The notes beneath the pieces are model-generated. The model was not told the DNA's origin and ran no database searches. It saw only the letters and a program-made list of their open reading frames with translations. DNA of 14,410 nucleotides. Origin: an uncultured Prochlorococcus sp. (GTDB lineage: Bacteria > Cyanobacteriota > Cyanobacteriia > PCC-6307 > Cyanobiaceae). Where the stretch lies: contig CAJWIZ010000002.1 in NCBI GenBank assembly GCA_913041805.1, positions 1 through 14,410 on the forward strand. The letters run 5' to 3'. Position 1 is the first letter of the stretch. Each line of letters opens with the position of its first letter. The translations under genes were made by a program, and so were the position numbers. Shown one piece after another: positions 7,731 to 14,410 of the stretch.

Positions 7731-8186
7731 TTACCTTAACCTAATTCTTGGCGATCTAAACCTAAGGATCATGTAAACAATGATGCCAACTAATATCCCA
7801 AACAATAAACCTGACAACAAAGATCCTAATAATAATCTAATACAAAATATCCATCCCTGTCCCCATATGTCTTGCCAAGCAAAACTACTCAAATCATACA
7901 TATGAGATCCATTTCCTAATAAAGCCGAGCCGAGATGATAATTGAGCAAACATAGCGGGATATATGTCACCGGATTACTAATCCAAGTTCCACTTATTGC
8001 CAATAAATGATTACCGCGCAACAAGCTAGCAAAAGTGACCCCTAAGAGTGTCTGCAAACCAATGAAGGGCAAGCATCCACAGAAAACTCCAATAGCCACC
8101 CCTCGTGCCCTATAAGCTGGAGAACCATCTTGCAACCAGGCCCAATGCAAAACTTTGCGTAGTCGATAGATTAAATTCCACCTCAT
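7731..8186 (-). CDS. DUF2062-family integral membrane protein
   Basis: A 151-aa membrane protein of the DUF2062 family, of unknown biochemical function. A basic N-terminus (residues 1-29) is followed by a glycine-rich hydrophobic stretch around 29-56 (GVFCGCLPFIGLQTLLG). A second hydrophobic segment around 64-90 carries the family hallmark WISNPVTYIPL. A C-terminal hydrophobic segment around 112-141 ends in a basic tail (RFRSPRIRLR). Positive charges at both ends suggest cytoplasmic termini, although the number of spans (two to four) is unclear. ATG 8184-8186 begins the usual MRW...L.R...WL sequence. It is divergent from mnmE with 79 bases between starts, and convergent with rel. Its location between rel and mnmE gives no firm functional clue. 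Confidence 0.85.
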   Translation of the reverse strand: MRWNLIYRLRKVLHWAWLQDGSPAYRARGVAIGVFCGCLPFIGLQTLLGVTFASLLRGNHLLAISGTWISNPVTYIPLCLLNYHLGSALLGNGSHMYDLSSFAWQDIWGQGWIFCIRLLLGSLLSGLLFGILVGIIVYMILRFRSPRIRLR

Positions 8187-8265
8187 TAGAACAATTCTAG
8201 AGCTTGCTAACTGTGAAGTGACAGGCTGGGGTTGATCGTAAGAAAGGCTACAGGATTATTGAAGA
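8187..8265. promoter_or_regulatory. Divergent promoter region of the DUF2062 gene and mnmE
   Basis: A 79-base gap between divergent start codons must supply both promoters (inference). A 5-bp inverted repeat TAGAA-CAA-TTCTA (8187-8199) abuts the DUF2062 start codon. An AGGA about ten bases before the mnmE ATG may be its ribosome site. No clear -10/-35 pair was assigned. Confidence 0.35.
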
Positions 8266-9663
8266 ATGGTTATTCCATTGCCTACTGACGAAACAATCGC
8301 TGCTATTGCAACAGCAATATCTCCAGGGCAAGGAGGGATTGCTGTAGTACGTATCTCAGGGCCCAAAGCATTAAGTATTGGGAAAAACATCGTCTATATA
8401 GCAGGCAAAAAGCCTGCTTGGTCAAGCCACACAGTCCTTTATGGACATGTAATGAATGAAGAAAACAATGAACGAATTGATGAGGTCTTAGTCTTGATAA
8501 TGAAAGCCCCTAGGAGTTTTACTGGGGAAGATATCGTCGAAATTCACTGCCATGGTGGATTAATAGCTGTACAACGAGTCCTTGAAAGAGTTTTAGCTCA
8601 TCCTGAAGTCAGGAGAGCAATGCCTGGGGAATTTAGTCAACGCGCAGTCCTGAATGGACGTATTGATATCACGCAAGCAGAAGCAATCAATGAATTAATA
8701 GGGGCTCGCAGTAAAAAAGCTGCCCAACTTGCCATGGCAAGTCTAGATGGTGGAATCCAACGACGAATCAATGCACTTAGAGAAACATTGATAGACCAGC
8801 TAAGTGAATTGGAAGCGAGAGTTGACTTTGAAGATGAATTACCTCCTCTAAACGATTCTGAAATATTAAATGAGCTTCTCAAAGTACGGTCAGACCTACT
8901 ACAACTGGTCGAGGATGCAAAGCGTGGAGCTATTGTCCATCAAGGGCTAAGAGTTGCACTTATCGGATGTCCAAACGTGGGGAAAAGCTCCTTACTAAAC
9001 CGGCTTAGTAGACGTGAGCGAGCAATTGTCACCAACTTACCTGGAACAACAAGAGACCTTCTGGAAAGCGAAATCATTCTGGAAGGTGTACCTATAACAC
9101 TTATTGATACAGCAGGAATTAGGGCAACAAATGATGAAATAGAAAAGCTTGGTATAGCTAGAAGCCAGGAAGCCTTAACAAGCGCTGATATTGTCATTAT
9201 GGTTTTTGACCTCAGCATAGGGTGGCAAAAACGTGACAAGGAATTACTCAATCAAATTCCTCCAGAGATACCTTTCCTACTGATAGGGAACAAAGCCGAT
9301 CTTCAAGACAAATCAGGTTTACCCAAGCGAAACCAGAACATTGAAACAAAACAAGCCTACGTTTCAGTTAGTGCAAAAACAGGTGAAGGGGAAGAAGCTT
9401 TAGCTAGTTCCTTATTAAAAATTTGTGGAGCTTATGACACTCAAGGAATTCAACTTGCACTAAATACAAGGCAACGTGACCTAGCATCAAATGCTGCCAG
9501 TGCATTAGATAGACTTAAAGAAGTTTCCACTCAAAAATTACCCTGGGATTTCTGGACCATCGATCTCAGAGAGGCTATTCAAATCCTTGGCGAAATCACT
9601 GGTAATGAAATCACAGAAACCTTGCTTGACCGAATCTTCTCTCGTTTTTGTATTGGCAAATAA
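8266..9663 (+). CDS. mnmE: tRNA modification GTPase MnmE (TrmE/ThdF)
   Basis: MnmE (465 aa, normal length) works with MnmG to install the aminomethyl-type group at C5 of wobble U34 in several tRNAs, using a methylene-tetrahydrofolate one-carbon unit and GTP. The N-terminal folate-binding domain shows DETIAAIATA and GQGGIAVVRISGP, then APRSFTGEDIVEIHCHGG and MPGEFSQRA. The inserted G domain has G1 GCPNVGKS at 234-241, G2 GTTRD at 260-264, G3 DTAG at 281-284 and G4 NKAD at 342-345. The C-terminus ends in FCIGK, with the conserved Cys462 of the CxGK motif. All key residues are present. MnmG is not in this window. nadC follows on the same strand after 73 bases, so co-transcription is possible. 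Confidence 0.97.
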   Translation: MVIPLPTDETIAAIATAISPGQGGIAVVRISGPKALSIGKNIVYIAGKKPAWSSHTVLYGHVMNEENNERIDEVLVLIMKAPRSFTGEDIVEIHCHGGLIAVQRVLERVLAHPEVRRAMPGEFSQRAVLNGRIDITQAEAINELIGARSKKAAQLAMASLDGGIQRRINALRETLIDQLSELEARVDFEDELPPLNDSEILNELLKVRSDLLQLVEDAKRGAIVHQGLRVALIGCPNVGKSSLLNRLSRRERAIVTNLPGTTRDLLESEIILEGVPITLIDTAGIRATNDEIEKLGIARSQEALTSADIVIMVFDLSIGWQKRDKELLNQIPPEIPFLLIGNKADLQDKSGLPKRNQNIETKQAYVSVSAKTGEGEEALASSLLKICGAYDTQGIQLALNTRQRDLASNAASALDRLKEVSTQKLPWDFWTIDLREAIQILGEITGNEITETLLDRIFSRFCIGK

Positions 9664-9736
9664 GGTCTTTGTTATGCCTAACCAAACACATGCTTGCATA
9701 TCCTCTCCCTCTAATACTGACAGTTTTTAATCTATC

Positions 9737-10603
9737 GTGGATTTTCAAAACCCTAAATTCAATCATCTTTTAGACACTTGGCTAGATGAAGATTTAGGTC
9801 GTGGTGATCTGAGCAGCGTCTCACTTAATAAGCATGGTTCTGCTTATTGGTTAGCGAAGCAATCAGGTGTCTTTTGTGGTGGAACTTTGGCCAAACGCAT
9901 ATTCCAACGTCTAGATACATCTATTGAAGTAGATTTACTTCGTAAAGAAGGTGAATATTTCCAAAAAGGACAAAGGCTCTTAGAAGTGCATGGTCCTACA
10001 GCAAGTCTTGCTTCAGGAGAAAGAACCGCCCTCAACCTCGCCATGCGTCTTTCTGGGATTGCAACTACTACAGCTGCTTTAGTTAAAGAGCTGAAAGGAA
10101 CAGGCATCCATCTTGCAGATACCCGCAAAACAACCCCAGGCCTACGTGTAGTCGAAAAATATGCATTTAGATGTGGCGGAGGAATAAATCATCGACTTGG
10201 CTTAGATGATGCAGCAATGCTTAAAGAGAACCATATAGCTTGGGCTGGAAGCATTACTCAAGCAGTTAACAAAATCAAAGCAACAGCACCATGGACTTCA
10301 AAAATTATTGTTGAAGTAGAAACACCTGAACAAGCAGAAGAAGCAACCATTGCAGGGGTTGATGGAATCCTCTTGGATGAAATTGCTCCTAATGTACTTA
10401 TAGATCTAGTTCCAAAATTGCGAGCTTTAGCATCAAGAACAAATAGTGATGATGGAACCGGTCGTATTGTCCTCGAAGCCTCTGGAGTTGACCCTATGCA
10501 AATCAAAGCTTTTGCTAAAACTGGTATTAATCTCATTTCAACAAGTGCACCAATGACCCGTAGTAAATGGTCAGATTTCAGCATGCGTTTTGAGGCAGGT
10601 TAA
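9737..10603 (+). CDS. nadC: Nicotinate-nucleotide pyrophosphorylase (quinolinate phosphoribosyltransferase)
   Basis: NadC (288 aa) condenses quinolinate with PRPP to give nicotinate mononucleotide, CO2 and pyrophosphate, the third step of de novo NAD synthesis in the cytosol. The N-terminal LDEDLGRGDLS and the central RTALNLAMRLSGIATTT are family signatures. The catalytic core shows ADTRKTTPGLR at 127-137, then KYAFRCGGGINHRLGLDD at 141-158 and MLKENH at 161-166. These supply the Arg130, Lys131, His152, Arg153 and Lys163 expected to bind substrates. VEVETPEQ, GILLDEI and EASGVD complete the barrel. The start is GTG at 9737, which directly precedes the conserved N-terminus; no upstream ATG in frame is plausible. 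Its stop TAA shares a base with an ATG (TAATG) that opens a 28-codon ORF before argS. Confidence 0.96.
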   Translation: MDFQNPKFNHLLDTWLDEDLGRGDLSSVSLNKHGSAYWLAKQSGVFCGGTLAKRIFQRLDTSIEVDLLRKEGEYFQKGQRLLEVHGPTASLASGERTALNLAMRLSGIATTTAALVKELKGTGIHLADTRKTTPGLRVVEKYAFRCGGGINHRLGLDDAAMLKENHIAWAGSITQAVNKIKATAPWTSKIIVEVETPEQAEEATIAGVDGILLDEIAPNVLIDLVPKLRALASRTNSDDGTGRIVLEASGVDPMQIKAFAKTGINLISTSAPMTRSKWSDFSMRFEAG

Positions 10604-10689
10604 TGGATAAGGTGTTTATATCAATAATCATGGATAAGTTCCTTCCATTTAAAAAGTATTCAGGCAGCCCCTATGCTCATAATTGCTAA
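10603..10689 (+). other. 28-codon ORF bridging nadC and argS, coding status uncertain
   Basis: An ATG overlapping the nadC stop (TAATG) opens 28 codons that end at TAA 10687-10689, 17 bases inside argS in a different frame. It would encode a short basic peptide with Met-Asp-Lys at residues 1-3 and again at 10-12. The 9-base repeat ATGGATAAG at 10603 and 10630 causes this. It could be a coupling or leader ORF or simply chance; at this length chance is the default explanation. Confidence 0.15.
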
Positions 10690-12484
10690 TTCTCTAAGTA
10701 TTCATATCAAAAATGCATTGGAGCAAGCTTTTCCAGAAGCTGCATCTAAAGCTCATGAATCGGGTTCCACTCTAGATCCACAACTAGTACCGGCTAGCAA
10801 GCCTGAATTTGGCGATTTTCAAGTTAATGGTGCACTCCAATTAGCTAAGCCCTTAAAAACATCACCTCGATCAATAGCATTAGCAATCATTGAGCAACTC
10901 CAAAAGAATAAGGAGTTCTTAAGCCTATGCAAGTCTCCTGAAATTGCAGGCCCAGGATTTATAAACCTAACTCTAAAGGAAGAATGTTTACAAGCAGAGA
11001 TAAGTAAGCAACTCGAAGATGAGCGACTTGGAGTCCAGTCACTCAAATCCTCAAGCACACATAAAGAAAGATCAACCGTAGTTATTGATTTTTCCAGTCC
11101 AAATATTGCAAAAGAAATGCATGTGGGACATCTTCGATCCACAATTATTGGTGATTCAATTGCACGAGTTCTTGAATTTCGTGGTCACAAAGTCTTACGG
11201 CTTAACCATGTAGGTGACTGGGGCACCCAGTTTGGAATGTTAATAGCACATCTAAAAACAGTTGCGCCTGAAGCACTTATCACCGCCGATGCCGTCGAAT
11301 TAGGCGACCTAGTGAAATTCTACCGTCAAGCAAAGCAGCGATTTGATGAGGATATTATCTTCCAACAAACATCTAGAGAAGAGGTGATAAAACTGCAGAA
11401 TGGCAATTCAAAGTCACTTAAAGCATGGAAATTAATTTGTGATCAATCACGAAAAGAATTTGAACAAATTTATAATCGACTCGATATACATCTCGAGGAA
11501 AGAGGTGAATCATTCTATAACCCTTACCTAAAAAAAGTCATTGATGACTTGAAAGACTCCAATCTTTTAATTGTAGATGATGGTGCCAAGTGTGTTTTCC
11601 TTGAAGACATCACAGGTAAGGATGGGGAAGCGCTCCCTATGATCGTTCAAAAGCAAGATGGAGGCTTCAATTATGCAACAACAGATTTAGCAGCAATCAG
11701 GTATCGATTTAGTGCAATCCCTAACGGTGATGGCGCTGGTCGAGTTATCTATGTCACCGATGCCGGTCAAGCTAATCATTTTGCTGGGGTCTTCCAAATT
11801 GCTAAACGTGCAAAATGGATCCCTAATGAAGGATGTTTAGAACATGTTCCTTTTGGACTTGTTCAAGGTGAAAATGGTAAAAAACTTAAAACGCGCTCTG
11901 GCGAAACTGTACGCCTACGTGATCTACTTGATGAGGCAGTCGATCGTGCAGAGACCGACCTACGACTACGACTCAAACAAGAAGGTCGAATAGAGAGCGA
12001 AGCATTTATTAAACATGTTGCCAATACAGTAGGCATTGCAGCCGTGAAATATGCTGATTTAAGCCAAAACAGAATAACTAATTATCAATTTAGTTTTAAC
12101 AAAATGCTTGCTTTGCAAGGCAACACTGCACCATATTTACTTTATGCCTTAGTACGCATAGCAGGAATTGCAAGGAAAGGGGGAAATCTTCAGACGACCA
12201 TAGCTAGTCTTAAATTTAACGAGCCACAGGAATGGTCTCTTATTAGAGAGCTGCTGAAATTCGATAAAGTTATCGACGAGGTGGAAGAGGAATTATTACC
12301 AAATCGTCTCTGCACATACTTATTTGAACTAAGTCAGATTTTCAATCGCTTCTACGATCAAGTGCCTGTTCTAAAAGCCGTTGAACCATCGCGAAGCTCG
12401 AGATTAGCACTTTGTCGCTTAACAGCTGATACCCTGAAATTAGGCATGAATCTATTAGGCATACCAACTTTAGAGCGAATGTAA
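10673..12484 (+). CDS. argS: Arginyl-tRNA synthetase
   Basis: Class I arginyl-tRNA synthetase (603 aa) that charges tRNA-Arg in an ATP-dependent reaction. The N-terminal additional domain (about residues 1-110) contains [16 protein letters not shown] and GPGFINL. The Rossmann catalytic core has [18 protein letters not shown], with the HIGH-equivalent HVGH at 150-153. [14 protein letters not shown] and [11 protein letters not shown] follow. The KMSKS position is the relaxed form KKLKTRSG beginning at 403, which is normal for many ArgRS enzymes. The C-terminal helical anticodon-binding domain ends in the family-typical [13 protein letters not shown] 10673 gives a full-length N-terminus. The gene follows nadC by 69 bases and its stop shares one base with the start of the aminotransferase gene (TAATG), implying translational coupling. 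Confidence 0.97.
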   Translation: MLIIANSLSIHIKNALEQAFPEAASKAHESGSTLDPQLVPASKPEFGDFQVNGALQLAKPLKTSPRSIALAIIEQLQKNKEFLSLCKSPEIAGPGFINLTLKEECLQAEISKQLEDERLGVQSLKSSSTHKERSTVVIDFSSPNIAKEMHVGHLRSTIIGDSIARVLEFRGHKVLRLNHVGDWGTQFGMLIAHLKTVAPEALITADAVELGDLVKFYRQAKQRFDEDIIFQQTSREEVIKLQNGNSKSLKAWKLICDQSRKEFEQIYNRLDIHLEERGESFYNPYLKKVIDDLKDSNLLIVDDGAKCVFLEDITGKDGEALPMIVQKQDGGFNYATTDLAAIRYRFSAIPNGDGAGRVIYVTDAGQANHFAGVFQIAKRAKWIPNEGCLEHVPFGLVQGENGKKLKTRSGETVRLRDLLDEAVDRAETDLRLRLKQEGRIESEAFIKHVANTVGIAAVKYADLSQNRITNYQFSFNKMLALQGNTAPYLLYALVRIAGIARKGGNLQTTIASLKFNEPQEWSLIRELLKFDKVIDEVEEELLPNRLCTYLFELSQIFNRFYDQVPVLKAVEPSRSSRLALCRLTADTLKLGMNLLGIPTLERM

Positions 12485-13602
12485 TGAAGTCATCTAAGCC
12501 AACTAAATCTATTACAGGTGTAAGCCCTAGGCCTGAAGTGGAAAGGATGCAAGGCTATAAAGCTCCATTGGAGGGTCGGAGGAACCTCCTACGACTTGAC
12601 TTTAATGAAAATACACTTGGGCCAAGTCCCCATGTTGTAGAGGCGCTCCGCAACATACCTAGTCATCACATATCGATATATCCAGAATATGATGGGCTTC
12701 GAGAAGCTGTAACAGACAACCTCAACGCTAAAAAGAGATATGTACCTATAAGACCAGAACAAGTTGGGGTATTCAATGGAGTTGATGCTGCTATCCATGC
12801 AATTTTCCATGCATATGGTGATCGAGATGATCAACTAGTAACTACAACTCCCACCTTTGGTTACTACACTCCTTGTGCTCATATGCAAGGAATGAAAATT
12901 CTGGCATTTCCATACGAAGGAGGAAACTATAATTTCCCAACCCAAAAAATCTCAACAGCATTATCAGAATACAAGCCAAAGCTCTTACTAATTTGCAATC
13001 CAAATAATCCAACGGGAACAACAATACCTGCTCAACAAATTATTAAATTTGCGAACACATCACCTAACACTTTAGTTGTAGTCGATGAGTTATATGAAGC
13101 TTTCTTAGGCGAAAGTGTCTTACAAGAAGTTGATCTAGATAGCACGCCTAATCTAATCATTCTCAGATCTCTTTCAAAAACAGCAGGCTTAGCTGGATTA
13201 CGAATTGGTTTCGCCATAGGAAACAATAACGTAATTAATCGAATAAATCGAGTCGTTGGGCCTTATGACGTCAATAGTTTTGCAGTCATTGCTGCTTTGG
13301 CTGCTTTGAAAGATCAAGTATATGTCGATAGCTATGTCAAAGAGGTTTTAATAGCTAGGGACTGGATAAAAAAACAACTCTTCAAAAGTGGTCGACGTTA
13401 CCATCTTGAGGGCGGCAATTATCTTTTAGTCTGGCCTAAACAAGATCCATTCCAAGTAGAAGCATCCCTAAAAGCCGCAGGAGTTCTTGTTAGAAACATG
13501 AAAGGCAAACCATTGATCGATGGAGCTCTTCGTGTAAGCATTGGCACCAGTAATCAGATGAAGCAGTTCTGGGAGGCCTTTATAAATAGTGATCGAGTCT
13601 AG
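12484..13602 (+). CDS. hisC: HisC-like PLP aminotransferase (probable histidinol-phosphate aminotransferase)
   Basis: A fold-type I, class I/II aminotransferase of the histidinol-phosphate type (372 aa). Key features are the N-terminal LDFNENTLGPSP, the PTFGYY segment, CNPNNPTGT at 171-179 (Asn binding PLP), VVDELYEAF with Asp201 and Tyr204, SLSKTAGLAGLRIGF with the Schiff-base lysine at 232, and the carboxylate-contacting Arg350 in RVSIGT. HisC transfers the amino group of glutamate to imidazole-acetol phosphate in histidine synthesis. Some close paralogues act on aromatic amino acids or other substrates, so the exact substrate is not certain. No other his gene is nearby, which is normal in cyanobacteria, where his genes are scattered. 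It overlaps argS by one base. It is convergent with the MBL gene, with 11 bases between stops. Confidence 0.85.
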   Translation: MKSSKPTKSITGVSPRPEVERMQGYKAPLEGRRNLLRLDFNENTLGPSPHVVEALRNIPSHHISIYPEYDGLREAVTDNLNAKKRYVPIRPEQVGVFNGVDAAIHAIFHAYGDRDDQLVTTTPTFGYYTPCAHMQGMKILAFPYEGGNYNFPTQKISTALSEYKPKLLLICNPNNPTGTTIPAQQIIKFANTSPNTLVVVDELYEAFLGESVLQEVDLDSTPNLIILRSLSKTAGLAGLRIGFAIGNNNVINRINRVVGPYDVNSFAVIAALAALKDQVYVDSYVKEVLIARDWIKKQLFKSGRRYHLEGGNYLLVWPKQDPFQVEASLKAAGVLVRNMKGKPLIDGALRVSIGTSNQMKQFWEAFINSDRV

Positions 13603-13618
13603 TTAAAGAGTCTTTAAC
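13602..13618. terminator. Palindrome spanning two convergent stop codons, possible bidirectional terminator
   Basis: GTTAAAGA-G-TCTTTAAC is a near-perfect inverted repeat (8 bp arms around one base) that covers the end of the aminotransferase TAG and the TAA of the opposite MBL gene. A hairpin would use arms of six bases and a five-base loop. It is AT-rich and lacks a distinct T-run, so termination on both strands is plausible but unproven. Confidence 0.3.
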
Positions 13619-14354
13619 GCATCAAATTAATCACAGTCTGACCAGAAAGCGTGTTGGATAAATAAAGACTTTTCCCAACTTTTCTAATTTCAGTACCTTT
13701 TAACGCATCTAAGAAAGGTTGAATTGTTGTTTGATCGCATTGGCTAGAGGCTTGACCTCGTCTTACATATTGAACTGGAATCACTCGTTTAGGCTTTAAC
13801 TGCTTAACAACCTGGGCAGCTTCAAACCCGTTATAAACCTTAGAACCACCACCAACTGCAATAATCAGTACGTCTGGGCGACCAAGCAATACCTTATCTT
13901 CCCCATTAAGAGGTGCAGCAGCACCTCCTAAATGAGCAAAATTCAATCCCCCTTGAGTCCATTGCCAGATAGTTGCCAAACCATATCGACGTCCGCCAAA
14001 GCGGTCATGAGGTGCAGTAAATCCTTCTAAGTTCATTCCATCTATTCGATAAGAACCTGGCTTCACAAGAAAGGTCCCTTTCGCAATCCTTGCACCCTCA
14101 TCGGCCAATTCGGAGCTAGCAAGAATCACATTTGCACGAAGTCTTGGTTCCTTGAGCCCTTGGGCACAGCCAACAGCCTTAAACGGATTAAGTAATACAG
14201 ATCTACCGTCACCACGAATCAGCAATGAACTATGGCCATGGCTGGTTATTCGGACACCCCCGGCCTTCGCAGCAAAGCTTGAGGTGCTAACAAAAACAAA
14301 TAAGAGGAGGATTCTTTTAAAGAAAGGGCTCCAAGGTGGAAAATCGATTGACAT
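13614..14354 (-). CDS. Exported metallo-beta-lactamase-fold protein (COG2220-like) with lost metal ligands
   Basis: A 246-aa protein resembling COG2220 (Lactamase_B_3/UPF0173-type) metal-dependent hydrolases. A signal peptide is evident: basic FKR at 12-14, hydrophobic ILLLFVFV, and possible cleavage after Ala28 or Ala31. The mature protein begins with the typical VRITSHGHSSLLI, where members carry a leading strand and GHS. The normal HxHxDH metal motif aligns with residues 81-86, which here read S-E-L-A-D-E. Three ligand histidines are therefore replaced by Ser81, Leu83 and Glu86, while Asp85 remains. His116 (APHD) and His141 (FAHLGG) remain, but the usual C-terminal VIPxHY has Gln195 (VIPVQY). 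Classical two-metal hydrolysis looks unlikely, and the protein may bind a ligand or fulfil a structural role in the periplasm or lumen. ATG 14352-14354 is preferred because it gives a complete signal peptide. Identity of the fold is fairly sure; function is unknown. Confidence 0.8.
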   Translation of the reverse strand: MSIDFPPWSPFFKRILLLFVFVSTSSFAAKAGGVRITSHGHSSLLIRGDGRSVLLNPFKAVGCAQGLKEPRLRANVILASSELADEGARIAKGTFLVKPGSYRIDGMNLEGFTAPHDRFGGRRYGLATIWQWTQGGLNFAHLGGAAAPLNGEDKVLLGRPDVLIIAVGGGSKVYNGFEAAQVVKQLKPKRVIPVQYVRRGQASSQCDQTTIQPFLDALKGTEIRKVGKSLYLSNTLSGQTVINLMR

Positions 14355-14356
14355 TA

Positions 14357-14370
14357 AATTGATATCAATT
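14357..14370. promoter_or_regulatory. Perfect 14-base palindrome just upstream of the MBL start codon
   Basis: AATTGATATCAATT reads the same on both strands and ends two bases before the ATG of the minus-strand MBL gene, where a ribosome site would lie. It could be an operator or a start-site hairpin. AT-richness raises the chance expectation, so function is not established. Confidence 0.3.
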
Positions 14371-14379
14371 AGTGGGTAA

Positions 14380-14410
14380 CAAGGTTGGCTGAAAACTAGC
14401 AGGAACCTTG
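14380..14410. repeat. Inverted repeat at the window edge, upstream of the MBL gene
   Basis: CAAGGTT (14380-14386) and AACCTTG (14404-14410) form 7-bp arms around 17 bases, with a further inner GCT/AGC pairing (14388-14390 with 14398-14400). It may be a terminator of a gene beyond the window, or part of the 5' leader of the MBL transcript. The window ends exactly at the second arm, so neither can be decided. Confidence 0.35.

Noticed and set aside
8637..9251. Minus-strand ORFs of 81 and 103 codons opposite mnmE
   Set aside because: Serine-rich translations that mirror the MnmE G domain on the other strand; no independent support.
9844..10584. Minus-strand ORFs of 94 and 108 codons opposite nadC
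   Set aside because: Antisense to conserved catalytic motifs of nadC; no promoter or ribosome site seen.
11879..11902. Apparent loss of the KMSKS motif in argS
   Set aside because: The relaxed KKLKTRSG form is usual for many arginyl-tRNA synthetases, so this is not a defect.
12589..13226. Three short minus-strand ORFs opposite the aminotransferase gene
   Set aside because: Cover conserved PLP-binding motifs of the sense gene; shadows.
1..14410. A novel defence, mobile or biosynthetic system
   Set aside because: All large ORFs belong to known housekeeping families, and no repeats arrays, integrases, transposases or toxin-antitoxin-like pairs were seen.

Overview
The window reads as ordinary chromosome from a marine picocyanobacterium, most likely a low-light Prochlorococcus. 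The protein sequences look cyanobacterial, the base composition is AT-rich (roughly 40% GC by eye), genes are very tightly packed with several overlaps, Shine-Dalgarno signals are weak, and the core-gene neighbourhood (pgk, usp, rbgA, rluD, rel/spoT, mnmE, nadC, argS, hisC-like) fits that group. I cannot fix the strain without a database. I see no tRNA, rRNA, insertion sequence, phage gene, CRISPR array or origin. No gene is clearly frameshifted.

Layout. pgk (minus, 5-1213) is divergent from a plus-strand cluster usp - rbgA - rluD (1347-3566), whose genes overlap by 4 and 8 bases. The 3' end of rluD overlaps by 12 bases the end of a minus-strand gene for a fused two-domain oligopeptide-type ABC ATPase (3555-5165). 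That gene is head to head, 55 bases away, with a long bifunctional rel/spoT ppGpp synthetase/hydrolase (5221-7551). A 179-base AT-rich gap separates rel from a convergent DUF2062 membrane protein (7731-8186). That gene is divergent from mnmE (8266-9663), followed by nadC (9737-10603), argS (10673-12484) and a HisC-like aminotransferase (12484-13602), all on the plus strand. The last gene (minus, 13614-14354) encodes an exported metallo-beta-lactamase-fold protein whose metal-binding motifs are largely lost.

Function. Most genes serve central metabolism or the translation apparatus: glycolysis/Calvin cycle (pgk), 50S assembly (rbgA), 23S pseudouridylation (rluD), stringent response (rel), tRNA wobble modification (mnmE), tRNA charging (argS), NAD synthesis (nadC) and probably histidine synthesis (hisC-like).

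I found no clear new multi-gene system. The best leads are the apparently metal-ligand-free MBL protein with a signal peptide and a palindrome at its start codon, a universal stress protein with a degenerate nucleotide motif coupled to ribosome-assembly genes, and two very short ORFs in intergenic gaps (nadC-argS and downstream of rel).
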